A stretch of 64,000 nt of DNA, from the NCBI RefSeq assembly GCF_031585635.1, contig NZ_CP134195.1:1240001-1304000 (forward strand), given 5' to 3'. Positions 57,084 to 63,294 of this stretch are shown here, in pieces (the first letter of the stretch is position 1; the number at the start of each line of letters is the position of its first letter). Source of the stretch: Paraburkholderia sp. FT54. GTDB taxonomy: Bacteria; Pseudomonadota; Gammaproteobacteria; Burkholderiales; Burkholderiaceae. The translations under genes were made by a program, and so were the position numbers. The notes under the pieces are model-generated. The model worked only from the letters and a program-made list of their open reading frames with translations. It searched no databases and was not told the DNA's origin.

Positions 57084-58429
57084 GCGCAGTTTCCCCGATA
57101 GGATTTCGTGAATGCTTTGTTGACGGCGCGGCCACGATGCCGGACCACATTGGCGAGCCGCGCGCGGTCGTGATGGCTCGCTGGCGCCTGCCCGAGCAGG
57201 CCAAAATAACTGTTCGTGACCTGCAGGAAGTCCTGTTCGTTGACGCTGGCGACTTGCCGAAGCGCCTCGCTGACCGTGCGTCGACGCGTCGTGCGCGCCC
57301 ACGGCTTGATGACGTGCCCGACGAAGTCAACGCCACGCGCGACCGGCTGCAGGATCGTTTTCGTGGGGTTCAGCCGAACGCCGAGACGCTCCGGCAGGAA
57401 CGCGTCGACGTCGGCCAGCGTCGTGTTGAGCCAGTCCGCCGACTCGTGCAGGAATAGAAAGTCGTCCACGTACCGGATGTAGTGCCGCGCGCCAAGCTGA
57501 TGCTTCGCGTGCTGATCCAGCACGTCGAGATAGACGTTCGCGAAAAACTGCGACGACAAGTTTCCGATAGGCAGTCCGCGATTCGCCGTCTGCTCCACCA
57601 GGCGCTTGTGCAGCGGCACGCGGGCGAGCAACCTGCGATCGCCTCGGAATTCGAAGTCGGCGCGTGGATCGTGCATCAACACGAGCTCGGTCAGCGATGC
57701 CCAGAATGGCTCGGAGATTTTGGCGAGTAGCAGGCCGCGCAGAATGTCCTTGTCGATCGAGACAAAGAAGTTCGCGAGGTCGCACTTCAGGTAATACGCG
57801 GGTCGCGACCAGTTCTGCGTGACGCTCCGGATCTTCGCCTCGAGGCGCTGGGCTGCGTACAACGTGCCGCGAGCCGGGATACACGCGCACGAGTCCGCAA
57901 TAAACGACTTCTCGAAGCGCGGGCCGATCCGGTTGTAAAGCAGGTGATGCACGATGCGATCGCGGAAGTCTGCCGCCCATACTTCGCGCGGCTTCGGTCG
58001 CGTGATCACGAAGCAGATCGAGCGGCCGGGCGCATAGCTGCCGTCGGCCAACTCGTCGAAGAGACGGCGCAGGTTGCGTTCGAGGTTCGCTTCGAAGGTC
58101 AGCGCACTGGCGCTGTTGCGCTTCGTACGCCGACAGTCGAAATAGGCCTCGGCAAGTTCTGTGAAAGTGAAGCCAGCATGTGCGTTCCAATCTGCGGACG
58201 GCACGAGCGCGGAGCTCGTTGTTCTTGTGGTTGTTGTTCTGGTTACCGTTGTTGAAGTTCTGATACCAGGCCCAACCGCATTGTTCGTGCTATCTACGTC
58301 GCCCGGCCGATTGCTCAGTCGGGAAACTGCGCTGGACCGATCCGCACGCCGGCGGTCGGTACCCATGGTGCGCATGGCGGTGGCCTCGTGAGCCAGCGGC
58401 ACGACCAGATTGAAAGTTCGCTCAGTCAT
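57080..58429 (-). CDS. DGR reverse transcriptase
   Basis: 449 aa from ATG 58429. The conserved RT begins about residue 88 (FTFTELAEAYFDCRRTKR; FEANLERNLRRLFDELADGS). Motif A is YLKCDLANFFVSID, domain 4 reads GLPIGNLSSQFFANVYL (DGR-type IGxxxSQ instead of retroviral QGxxxSP), motif C is RYVDDFLFLH (residues 319-328), then NPTKT. It would copy the TR RNA with errors at adenines. The start is uncertain: ATG 58429 has GGAGGT and overlaps the avd stop, but it places the TR inside codons 51-81. GTG 58204 inside the TR is another choice. Confidence 0.93.
   Translation of the reverse strand: MTERTFNLVVPLAHEATAMRTMGTDRRRADRSSAVSRLSNRPGDVDSTNNAVGPGIRTSTTVTRTTTTRTTSSALVPSADWNAHAGFTFTELAEAYFDCRRTKRNSASALTFEANLERNLRRLFDELADGSYAPGRSICFVITRPKPREVWAADFRDRIVHHLLYNRIGPRFEKSFIADSCACIPARGTLYAAQRLEAKIRSVTQNWSRPAYYLKCDLANFFVSIDKDILRGLLLAKISEPFWASLTELVLMHDPRADFEFRGDRRLLARVPLHKRLVEQTANRGLPIGNLSSQFFANVYLDVLDQHAKHQLGARHYIRYVDDFLFLHESADWLNTTLADVDAFLPERLGVRLNPTKTILQPVARGVDFVGHVIKPWARTTRRRTVSEALRQVASVNEQDFLQVTNSYFGLLGQAPASHHDRARLANVVRHRGRAVNKAFTKSYRGNCA
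58189..58279 (-). repeat. DGR template repeat (TR)
   Basis: 91 bp, shared with both VRs. On the coding strand it has 27 adenines, many in AAC codons. Read in the target frame it gives GWAWYQNFNNGNQNN, then NHKNNELRARAVRRL. VR1 differs at 10 positions and VR2 at 11, sixteen distinct sites in total, all adenines of the TR and spread over 58220-58264. The 32 bp at the 3' side (58189-58220) are invariant apart from one site at the edge. Confidence 0.96.
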
Positions 58430-58796
58430 GGCGGCCTTGACCTCCGTGAAGCGGGCGAGTTGCGGCGCGACGCCATCCATTTGCCTGCTTTCCGATGATC
58501 GTCGTGAGTTCGATGGCTTTGGCGTAGCCATGACGGGAAATGAGCCGCTTGTCCATCGCAAGGCGGACCAGCAGGTTGATCACTTCCAGTCGCTCGACCA
58601 ACTCCGTAAGGTGCGGCGACTTGTCCTGCGCGACGTTGGCACGGAATACCAGAACCGTGATCTCAATGCACTCGACGTTGATCTTCTCGCCGATGGATCG
58701 TTTGAAATCGCGCTGCATGTTCTTGACCAGATCCGTGACCACGTCGAGCAAGTCGTACGCGACCTTGTAAATGGGAAGCTGTGTATGGATGGCCAT
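58422..58796 (-). CDS. avd: Avd-like accessory variability determinant (four-helix bundle)
   Basis: A 124-aa all-helical protein (YKVAYDLLDVVTDLVKNMQR, KRSIGEKINVECIEITVLVF, then SPHLTELVERLEVINLLVRL), the pattern of Avd and 23S-rRNA-insert four-helix bundle proteins. In BPP-1, Avd forms a pentamer that binds the RT and the TR RNA and is required for mutagenic copying. It lies between the targets and the TR, as expected. The last ~20 residues are basic, rich in Arg and Gly. Stop overlaps the proposed RT start by eight bases. Confidence 0.9.
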   Translation of the reverse strand: MAIHTQLPIYKVAYDLLDVVTDLVKNMQRDFKRSIGEKINVECIEITVLVFRANVAQDKSPHLTELVERLEVINLLVRLAMDKRLISRHGYAKAIELTTIIGKQANGWRRAATRPLHGGQGRHD

Positions 58797-58813
58797 GCTG
58801 TTAAATGACTAAA

Positions 58814-59269
58814 TTACAAAATGACTAATCTGCGGACGGCACGAGCGCGGAGCTCGTTGGTCTTGCGGTCGCTGGTCTGGGTACCGCAGTTGAAGTGCTG
58901 AGACCAGGCCCAACCGCTCTCTTTCTCGTGTTGCTGCCCCGACCAGTACCAGGCCGACTGGAACTCTCCCTTCAGGTTCGCGAACAGCAGCGACTGCTCG
59001 CGGCGGGTCGGTAATACACCACCGAGATCTGCCGCCCACTTACCAGCGGCTTCCCACGTAACGTCCTCGGCTTCACCCGGCAGTAATACGAGGTGATAGT
59101 CGGCCTCGCCGTTCTCGCCAAGCACCAACCCTGCATAGCGTTCGCCAGCCGCGAGCGTGATCGTTGCTGCCTTGATGTGGTACTCGATGGCTGCCTGCTT
59201 CTCGAAAGCCGCGATCATCTCGGCGACCTTCGTGTGTTCGGCCTTGATGGCCTCAAGCGTGATCGTCAT
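58814..59269 (-). CDS. DGR target protein 1 (C-type-lectin-like, DUF1566-type)
   Basis: 151 aa. A helical N-terminus (1-35) is followed by a formylglycine-enzyme/C-type-lectin-like fold. This runs from TITLAAGERYAGLVLGENG through AAGKWAADLGGVLPTRREQS (the GG-x-LPTR hallmark) and AWYWSGQQ to the variable end GWAWSQHFNCGTQTSDRK and NELRARAVRRLVIL. Variable residues are within 122-137, followed by the fixed ELRARAVRRL strand. No signal peptide or membrane helix is seen, so location is unclear. AAGGAGCAGGAG precedes the ATG. Ligand unknown. Confidence 0.92.
   Translation of the reverse strand: MTITLEAIKAEHTKVAEMIAAFEKQAAIEYHIKAATITLAAGERYAGLVLGENGEADYHLVLLPGEAEDVTWEAAGKWAADLGGVLPTRREQSLLFANLKGEFQSAWYWSGQQHEKESGWAWSQHFNCGTQTSDRKTNELRARAVRRLVIL
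58827..58917 (-). repeat. DGR variable repeat 1 (VR1)
   Basis: 91 bp at the 3' end of target 1, aligned without gaps to the TR. Ten differences, all at TR adenines: plus-strand T to G (5), C (4) or A (1). The predicted changes from TR-encoded residues include Y to S, N to H, C, T, S or D, and H to R. The invariant GC-rich end serves as the expected initiation site for mutagenic homing. Confidence 0.96.
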
Positions 59270-59299
59270 TGCTCCTGCTCCTTGAAAATTACTGAATGA

Positions 59300-59665
59300 T
59301 TAAATGGGCAATCTGCGGACGGCACGAGCGCGGAGCTCGTGGTACTTGGGGCTGATGAACTGGTTACCGTTGAGGAAGTGCTGAAACCAGGCCCAACCGC
59401 TATAGCCGGGATCGGTATCCGGCGTGTTCGACCAGTAGGCATCCTTCTGGAACTGGTCGCGAAAGTTGGCGAACAACATGGCTTGCTCAATGCGGTTCGG
59501 CAAATCGCCGCCGATGTTCTTGGCCCATTCGAGTTGCGCTTCGAAGGTGGCGCCGTCGTTATCGCTCGGCAGCAGGATCACGTGGTGGAAATCACCGTTC
59601 TTGTCGCCGATCGCGCCGACATACACTTCGCCTTCGGCCAGCGGGGGAATCTGAAGCTGTTGCAT
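59300..59665 (-). CDS. DGR target protein 2 (C-type-lectin-like, DUF1566-type)
   Basis: A 121-aa paralogue of target 1 without the helical N-terminus. It shows EWAKNIGGDLPNRIEQAMLF, then DAYWSNTPDTDPGYSGWAW and the variable tail FQHFLNGNQFISPKYH followed by ELRARAVRRLPI. The GG-x-LPxR, YWS and RAVRRL landmarks are those of DUF1566-like CLec folds. Short for a DGR target; no secretion signal. AAGGAGATGC precedes the ATG. First gene of the DGR block. Confidence 0.92.
   Translation of the reverse strand: MQQLQIPPLAEGEVYVGAIGDKNGDFHHVILLPSDNDGATFEAQLEWAKNIGGDLPNRIEQAMLFANFRDQFQKDAYWSNTPDTDPGYSGWAWFQHFLNGNQFISPKYHELRARAVRRLPI
59310..59400 (-). repeat. DGR variable repeat 2 (VR2)
   Basis: 91 bp, gap-free with the TR. 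Eleven differences, all at TR adenines: plus-strand T to A (5), G (5) or C (1). Five of the sites are also changed in VR1, four of them to a different base. Residue changes include Y to F, N to L, F, I, S, Y or H, and H to P. Confidence 0.96.
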
Positions 59666-59707
59666 TGCATCTCCTTGGAAAAGCGATCCAATCGGACCGC
59701 CGTTAAA

Positions 59708-59803
59708 CTACTTTCGACGCGATCTCGCGGTGATAACACCCAAACCCGTACCCACCGCTATCGCTCCTAATACGGCGAGAGCAAACCATTCGAGACCGGT
59801 CAT
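59708..59803 (-). CDS. Tiny single-pass membrane protein
   Basis: 31 aa: MTGLEWFALAVLGAIAVGTG followed by a short end with ITARSRRK. One hydrophobic helix and a basic cytoplasmic tail. The ATG follows immediately after the stop of the ASCH-like gene (TGA then ATG), typical of coupled phage genes. Function unknown. Confidence 0.55.
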   Translation of the reverse strand: MTGLEWFALAVLGAIAVGTGLGVITARSRRK

Positions 59804-60469
59804 TCAGGTGACTCGCTTGAACTCGACGACCCACACCCAAGGGTCGGCCGTCCAGGATTCGTTTCCGTTGATCGACGTCCACAGCCGAACAAAGCGCTCG
59901 CGTGCGTAGCCGGGAATGCTCGTGTTCGTGCGATCAACGCCTTCGGCAAGGGCATCTGCATCGGTGATGTCATGCAGCCGCTCGACGCGCACGCCAGTGA
60001 CTTCGAGCGTGATGCGCGACGCCCAGCGCGGCATGTGGATCGACGGAGTCCAGCCGCGACTTTCTTTCGAATCCAGATTCCGATACAGCGCTTGCGAGAT
60101 CGAAAATTCGGCGCGTCCGTCATCGGCCTGATACTTGACGCCTGCGTAGTGACGCGCGGGTGTGTTCGGACCTTCCTCGAAGCCGATGCGATTGACTTCA
60201 TGCGTCTCACGCACATACAGTCGGTCACCCGGCTGGCCGTGCGGGCACATGAGGCTGTCGCCCGTGCGCGTATGCCAGATCGCGCCTTGCAGAGGAACTG
60301 TGTCGCCTTCGGCCGTGTGGCCGTCGTTGGGACCGCCGAATGTCGTCGGCTCCCATACGCCGAGCCGGTTGTTATGCGGTAGTTTCACGACGCGTCGCGT
60401 CTGCGTCTTGCTGCCGTCGAGCAGAGCGCGCACCATCGGGCCGCTGAACAGGATCGGACGCTCTTTCAT
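59804..60469 (-). CDS. ASCH-like phage protein
   Basis: 221 aa. It begins RPILFSGPMVRALLDGSKTQ with TRRVVK next, then GDRLYVRETHEV and RITLEVTGVRVERLHDITDA and ends WVWVVEFKRV. These are the landmarks of ASCH/PUA-like phage proteins, which are thought to bind nucleic acid or modified bases. GAGGTGGCGGC precedes the ATG, which overlaps the preceding stop by four bases. Specific role unknown; a link to the DpdA-like gene is only speculative. Confidence 0.82.
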   Translation of the reverse strand: MKERPILFSGPMVRALLDGSKTQTRRVVKLPHNNRLGVWEPTTFGGPNDGHTAEGDTVPLQGAIWHTRTGDSLMCPHGQPGDRLYVRETHEVNRIGFEEGPNTPARHYAGVKYQADDGRAEFSISQALYRNLDSKESRGWTPSIHMPRWASRITLEVTGVRVERLHDITDADALAEGVDRTNTSIPGYARERFVRLWTSINGNESWTADPWVWVVEFKRVT

Positions 60470-60993
60470 GCCGCCACCTCTTGCTTCACTTCTGCCTGCT
60501 CATCGCGATAGACGATCGAATGACCTTCGCCCAGGTATTCGCGAAACGCCTCGACGGCTTCGGCGAGGTTCGGGTGACGAGTCGCCATGCAGCCTTCAGC
60601 TTTGCGCGGCCAGAAGCAGAGCAGCAGTCCGTGGAATCCGTTGGAACGGATCTCGCAACGGATGCGCGCTTCGTGACACAGGAAAACCAGCTTCGTCAGG
60701 CCGTTGAAGTCCCACGTCGCCAGATCACTCTTCCAGGGGACTGCGATCCCGTTCGCCCAGCCTTTCCAGCGAACTGCATCCCACGCGATCGGCGCGTTGT
60801 AGATTCCGCCGCCGACCATGCCGAGGATGTTGAACACGTTTCGCAGGAACGGTGAGAGCTCGTCAGGCGCCGCGCGATAGCCCTTTGTGACATCGCGCGG
60901 ACGCTTCAGCGGATGGCTCTTGAGTTCGCGCTGCTTGCCATACCGCATATTGCTTTCGACCCATCCTGCGTGATCCATCGTCACGTAGCTCAT
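60466..60993 (-). CDS. Prophage protein of unknown function
   Basis: 175 aa from ATG 60993; a GTG at 61032 in the same frame is an alternative start. It has YGKQRELKSHPLKRPRDVTK, NILGMVGGGIYNAPIAWDAV and a C-terminal helical part ending DEQAEVKQEVAA. No family is recognised. Linked by ATGA overlap to the ASCH-like gene. Confidence 0.7.
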   Translation of the reverse strand: MSYVTMDHAGWVESNMRYGKQRELKSHPLKRPRDVTKGYRAAPDELSPFLRNVFNILGMVGGGIYNAPIAWDAVRWKGWANGIAVPWKSDLATWDFNGLTKLVFLCHEARIRCEIRSNGFHGLLLCFWPRKAEGCMATRHPNLAEAVEAFREYLGEGHSIVYRDEQAEVKQEVAA

Positions 60994-61063
60994 GTCAGGT
61001 ATCCAAAAAGAGTGGGCCAGTACAGCGCCCACAAAGCCGCGGCCCTGGGAGCCGCCGGAGCGC

Positions 61064-61897
61064 TTACTCGGGGGAGCCGAGCAGAATCTTCGTTGCGGTT
61101 TGCTCTTCGATCTGTGCCCAGATCGCGCGGAATGCGGCTTCGAGCACTTTGTGCGGGCGCACCAGCTCGTACCAAATCTTCAGGGTGCCGTTTTGCACGC
61201 GGTATTTGATGCGGGCGTCGATAGCGTACTTCGCGCCGTTTTCGAATACCGGGATCTCCAACGTGATATTCGACGGCATCGCGATCTTGTTGCCGGTCGC
61301 GTTGACGTCTTCCTTCCACACGAAGTTGGTGCTGCCGTCCTGCAGGCGCGTTGCCGAGACGAAATTACCTTCCTTGCTGGCTTCGAAGTTGAGCGCAACG
61401 CTCAGCATGGTCGAGCCGTCCGGACTGACGATGTCCGGCAAGTTGTCCTCGATCAACTCGGCAAGTTCGAGCTGGGTCATCGGCTGGCGATCCTTCCCAG
61501 TCCACGTCTTCCATTCGCGCGACGCGGGCACTGCAAACTCAACGCGGTATGCGCGCCAGTTCGCACCGTCTTCATTCGTGAATTCGGTGCTGTAAGCGCG
61601 GTGATCGTCGATAACGCCGAGGATCTTGGCCGGATCGAGCGAAGCGTAAATCAGGCTTTCCGAACGCTTCTGGCGATTGAAGTACGCGACGAAGCTGTTT
61701 GCGTCGCGCAGTTTGACGATGCCGACCGCGCGCGAAGGGCTTTCCTCGCGTTCGAACACATGCTCGACCCTGCAGCCTTCTGGCACGACGACGAACGGGA
61801 CGCCATCGTTGAGCGGGCTCTTGTGCGGGCCAGCGAGTGCAATGCCGGCTGTGAGGATGGCTGACGCGTCTTTTTCGCCGTGGAATTCGTTGAACAT
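61064..61897 (-). CDS. DUF2303 (YfdQ-like) phage protein
   Basis: 277 aa. It has LRDANSFVAYFNRQKRSESL, ILGVIDDHRAYSTEFTNEDG, WKTWTGKDRQPMTQLELAEL and IEDNLPDIVSPDGSTML, the pattern of DUF2303/YfdQ proteins in the early region of temperate phages. Function unproven; often beside recombination or host-takeover genes. Followed upstream by a small companion gene. Confidence 0.88.
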   Translation of the reverse strand: MFNEFHGEKDASAILTAGIALAGPHKSPLNDGVPFVVVPEGCRVEHVFEREESPSRAVGIVKLRDANSFVAYFNRQKRSESLIYASLDPAKILGVIDDHRAYSTEFTNEDGANWRAYRVEFAVPASREWKTWTGKDRQPMTQLELAELIEDNLPDIVSPDGSTMLSVALNFEASKEGNFVSATRLQDGSTNFVWKEDVNATGNKIAMPSNITLEIPVFENGAKYAIDARIKYRVQNGTLKIWYELVRPHKVLEAAFRAIWAQIEEQTATKILLGSPE

Positions 61898-61943
61898 GGG
61901 TTATCCGTGTGAAAGTGAGATTGAGAGGTAGCGTGCCGGCCGA

Positions 61944-62273
61944 TTAGCCGTGCGCTGCGGTACGGCTGTCAGCCAGCGAAATGCCAGGCAACTCGGTCTG
62001 GCGTTCGCTGTGGCGTGACAGGTTGTTTTCGACGGTCGGGAAGAACACTTCGGCCGACTCCTTTTCCTTCGGCAGCGTGGCGACCACCTTGCCGGTCACC
62101 TCGAGTGCGTCCTGCACTTTGGCGAACGGCTTCACCTCGACGGTGATCGTGATCTTTCCGGATTTGCCGGTATCGCGGACCATAGCGACCAGCGTGTTCA
62201 GTTCGTTGGTGGCTTCCTCGACGACGGCGCCGCCGCGCAGTTCCATCAAGGTTTGGGTGAAGGCCTTCTTCAT
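61944..62273 (-). CDS. Small phage protein preceding DUF2303
   Basis: 109 aa. MKKAFTQTLMELRGGAVVEE, then GKITITVEVKPFAKVQDALE and KVVATLPKEKESAEVFFPTV. Beta-rich middle, acidic-basic mix. Such proteins commonly accompany DUF2303 genes; no function known. The ATG at 62273 has CGGAGTC upstream; the open frame further up is not supported. Confidence 0.75.
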   Translation of the reverse strand: MKKAFTQTLMELRGGAVVEEATNELNTLVAMVRDTGKSGKITITVEVKPFAKVQDALEVTGKVVATLPKEKESAEVFFPTVENNLSRHSERQTELPGISLADSRTAAHG

Positions 62274-62304
62274 TGGTTGACTCCGTGTTGTGAAGGACTG
62301 CGGG

Positions 62305-62499
62305 TTAATCGCCGATGCGCGGATAGAAGTGCGCGTCGCTTTCGTGTTCAAACTCCTGATGGGCGGCCGGCACATGAAACAGTGAGCTTTCGTCAGCACG
62401 TTTTGCGACGCGATTCATGCCGCCGACGATCACGCTGATGCTTACGCCAAGCCACAAGCTGCCAAGTACTGCTAAACAGAGATCAAGGGCTGTGTACAT
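62305..62499 (-). CDS. Small membrane protein
   Basis: 64 aa. A membrane helix (LDLCLAVLGSLWLGVSISVI, residues 5-24) precedes a charged tail with three His residues (HVPAAHQEFEHESDAHFYPR). AAGG lies upstream of the ATG. Unrecognised. Confidence 0.62.
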   Translation of the reverse strand: MYTALDLCLAVLGSLWLGVSISVIVGGMNRVAKRADESSLFHVPAAHQEFEHESDAHFYPRIGD

Positions 62500-62520
62500 T
62501 TGGGGTGAGCCTTTACGGGA

Positions 62521-62649
62521 TCAGGTGTTACGCATCGACACGCGGACGTGTTCGGTTTCGGCGTCGTCCCATTTCTGAGCGATACCGAGGATCACGACGA
62601 TTGCGATGAAAGCAGCGCCCAGGCGCAGGCAGAATTTCAGATCGGCCAC
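62521..62649 (-). CDS. Tiny membrane protein (GTG start)
   Basis: 42 aa: ADLKFCLRLGAAFIAIVVIL then GIAQKWDDAETEHVRVSMRN. One helix and an acidic tail. GGGGTG lies eight bases before the GTG; it overlaps the end of the previous small gene by 13 bases in another frame. Confidence 0.5.
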   Translation of the reverse strand: MADLKFCLRLGAAFIAIVVILGIAQKWDDAETEHVRVSMRNT

Positions 62650-62801
62650 GACAGCACCCCTGAGCGGTACGCATCACACAGAAACCACACGCAGCCGATC
62701 GCAGAACCGTAGGCGAGGATCACGCCGCATGCCTTCAGAACGCGGCCGTGCACGTGATAGCAGGCTGCCAACAGATCGTTATCGCAAGCGGCGCGGTTCA
62801 C
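62637..62801 (-). CDS. Tiny membrane protein (GTG start)
   Basis: 54 aa: NRAACDNDLLAACYHVHGRV, then a hydrophobic stretch ACGVILAYGSAIGCVWFLC. GGGGCGAAAA precedes the GTG, which overlaps the previous stop (GTGA). Unrecognised. Confidence 0.5.
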   Translation of the reverse strand: MNRAACDNDLLAACYHVHGRVLKACGVILAYGSAIGCVWFLCDAYRSGVLSWPI

Positions 62802-62878
62802 TTTTCGCCCCGCGTGAAGTGCTCGAGCTCGTCGCGCGTGCGAGTCTGCTCGGTGTGTTTCGGTTGAGTGGCTTGCAT
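62798..62878 (-). CDS. Tiny charged prophage peptide
   Basis: 26 aa: MQATQPKHTEQTRTRDELEH plus FTRGEK. GGGAGAC lies upstream of the ATG, and the stop overlaps the next start by four bases. It is supported only by this start quality and coupling. Confidence 0.45.
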   Translation of the reverse strand: MQATQPKHTEQTRTRDELEHFTRGEK

Positions 62879-62892
62879 CTCAATGTCTCCCG

Positions 62893-63069
62893 TCACCGCG
62901 GCAAAACTTCTTTACCGCGAGCGAAGGCGACCTGAATGCGCGCCTTCGGACAATGGGCCAGATCAGAGAGGGAGAGAACAACTACTGAGCGGCCGAGCTG
63001 CGCGACGAAACGGCAATGGCCGTCGAGACTTTTGGTTGCAGCGCGGTGCATGGCTTTTCTGACGTTCAT
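62893..63069 (-). CDS. Small prophage protein, first gene after the leftward promoter
   Basis: 58 aa: MNVRKAMHRAATKSLDGHCR, then FVAQLGRSVVVLSLSDLAHC and a basic end. GGAGTGAG precedes the ATG. It lies about 119 bp downstream of the strong promoter at 63188-63217 and would be the first product of the operon. Unrecognised. Confidence 0.55.
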   Translation of the reverse strand: MNVRKAMHRAATKSLDGHCRFVAQLGRSVVVLSLSDLAHCPKARIQVAFARGKEVLPR

Positions 63070-63102
63070 CTCTCACTCCAAGACTCTGGAAGGTGGTGAG
63101 AT

Positions 63103-63150
63103 GCGCCCTAAGAACAGAGGACTCGCGGGAATCCGCTCAACTTAGGGCGC
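63103..63150 (-). promoter_or_regulatory. Inverted repeat in the 5' leader of the leftward operon
   Basis: GCGCCCTAAG (63103-63112) is exactly complementary to CTTAGGGCGC (63141-63150), closing a 28-base loop with a further small stem (GCGG/CCGC). No T-run follows. It lies in the untranslated leader, so an antitermination or control RNA is possible. Confidence 0.5.
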
Positions 63151-63187
63151 TTGTCACGATCGCGCCGTCATCTAGCGCTTGAGATGA

Positions 63188-63217
63188 AGTATAGAAAAAC
63201 TAGACAATCAAAGTCAA
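63188..63217 (-). promoter_or_regulatory. Leftward sigma-70 promoter with overlapping operator-like repeat
   Basis: On the minus strand TTGACT (63217-63212), an 18-base spacer, and TATACT (63193-63188). An inverted repeat AAGTC-N11-GACTT (63211-63231) overlaps the -35 box, as a repressor operator would. The region 63070-63294 is AT-rich compared with its surroundings and holds no gene that I can support. Confidence 0.7.
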
Positions 63218-63249
63218 GAAAAACAAGACTTCTGATTTGGGAAATTTGT

Positions 63250-63280
63250 AACACGAAAAAAATCCCGCACACGCGGGACT
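63250..63280 (-). terminator. Rho-independent terminator
   Basis: On the minus strand the stem TCCCGC/GCGGGA (loop of four) is followed by a run of seven T. It ends the transcript of the coiled-coil membrane gene just ahead of the leftward promoter. Confidence 0.85.
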
Positions 63281-63294
63281 TGTTCGGTCGGCCG

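Larger units (their letters stand above)
57080..59665 (-). other. Diversity-generating retroelement (DGR): two targets, avd, TR, RT
   Basis: In transcription order: target gene with VR2, target gene with VR1, avd-like gene, TR, RT. One TR serves both VRs. All differences between the TR and the VRs are at coding-strand adenines. This arrangement is the known DGR layout (as in Bordetella phage BPP-1: mtd-VR, avd, TR, brt), here with a second target. It lies in the leftward operon of the prophage. Confidence 0.95.

Noticed and set aside
57080..58429. Group II intron or retron origin of the RT
   Set aside because: No intron maturase domain, no intron RNA ends, no msr/msd-like structure; the IGNLSSQ motif plus the TR/VR pairs specify a DGR.
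58429..58561. Extended RT start at 58561
   Set aside because: This stretch overlaps most of the C-terminus of avd in another frame and has no ribosome site; ATG 58429 or a later start is more credible.
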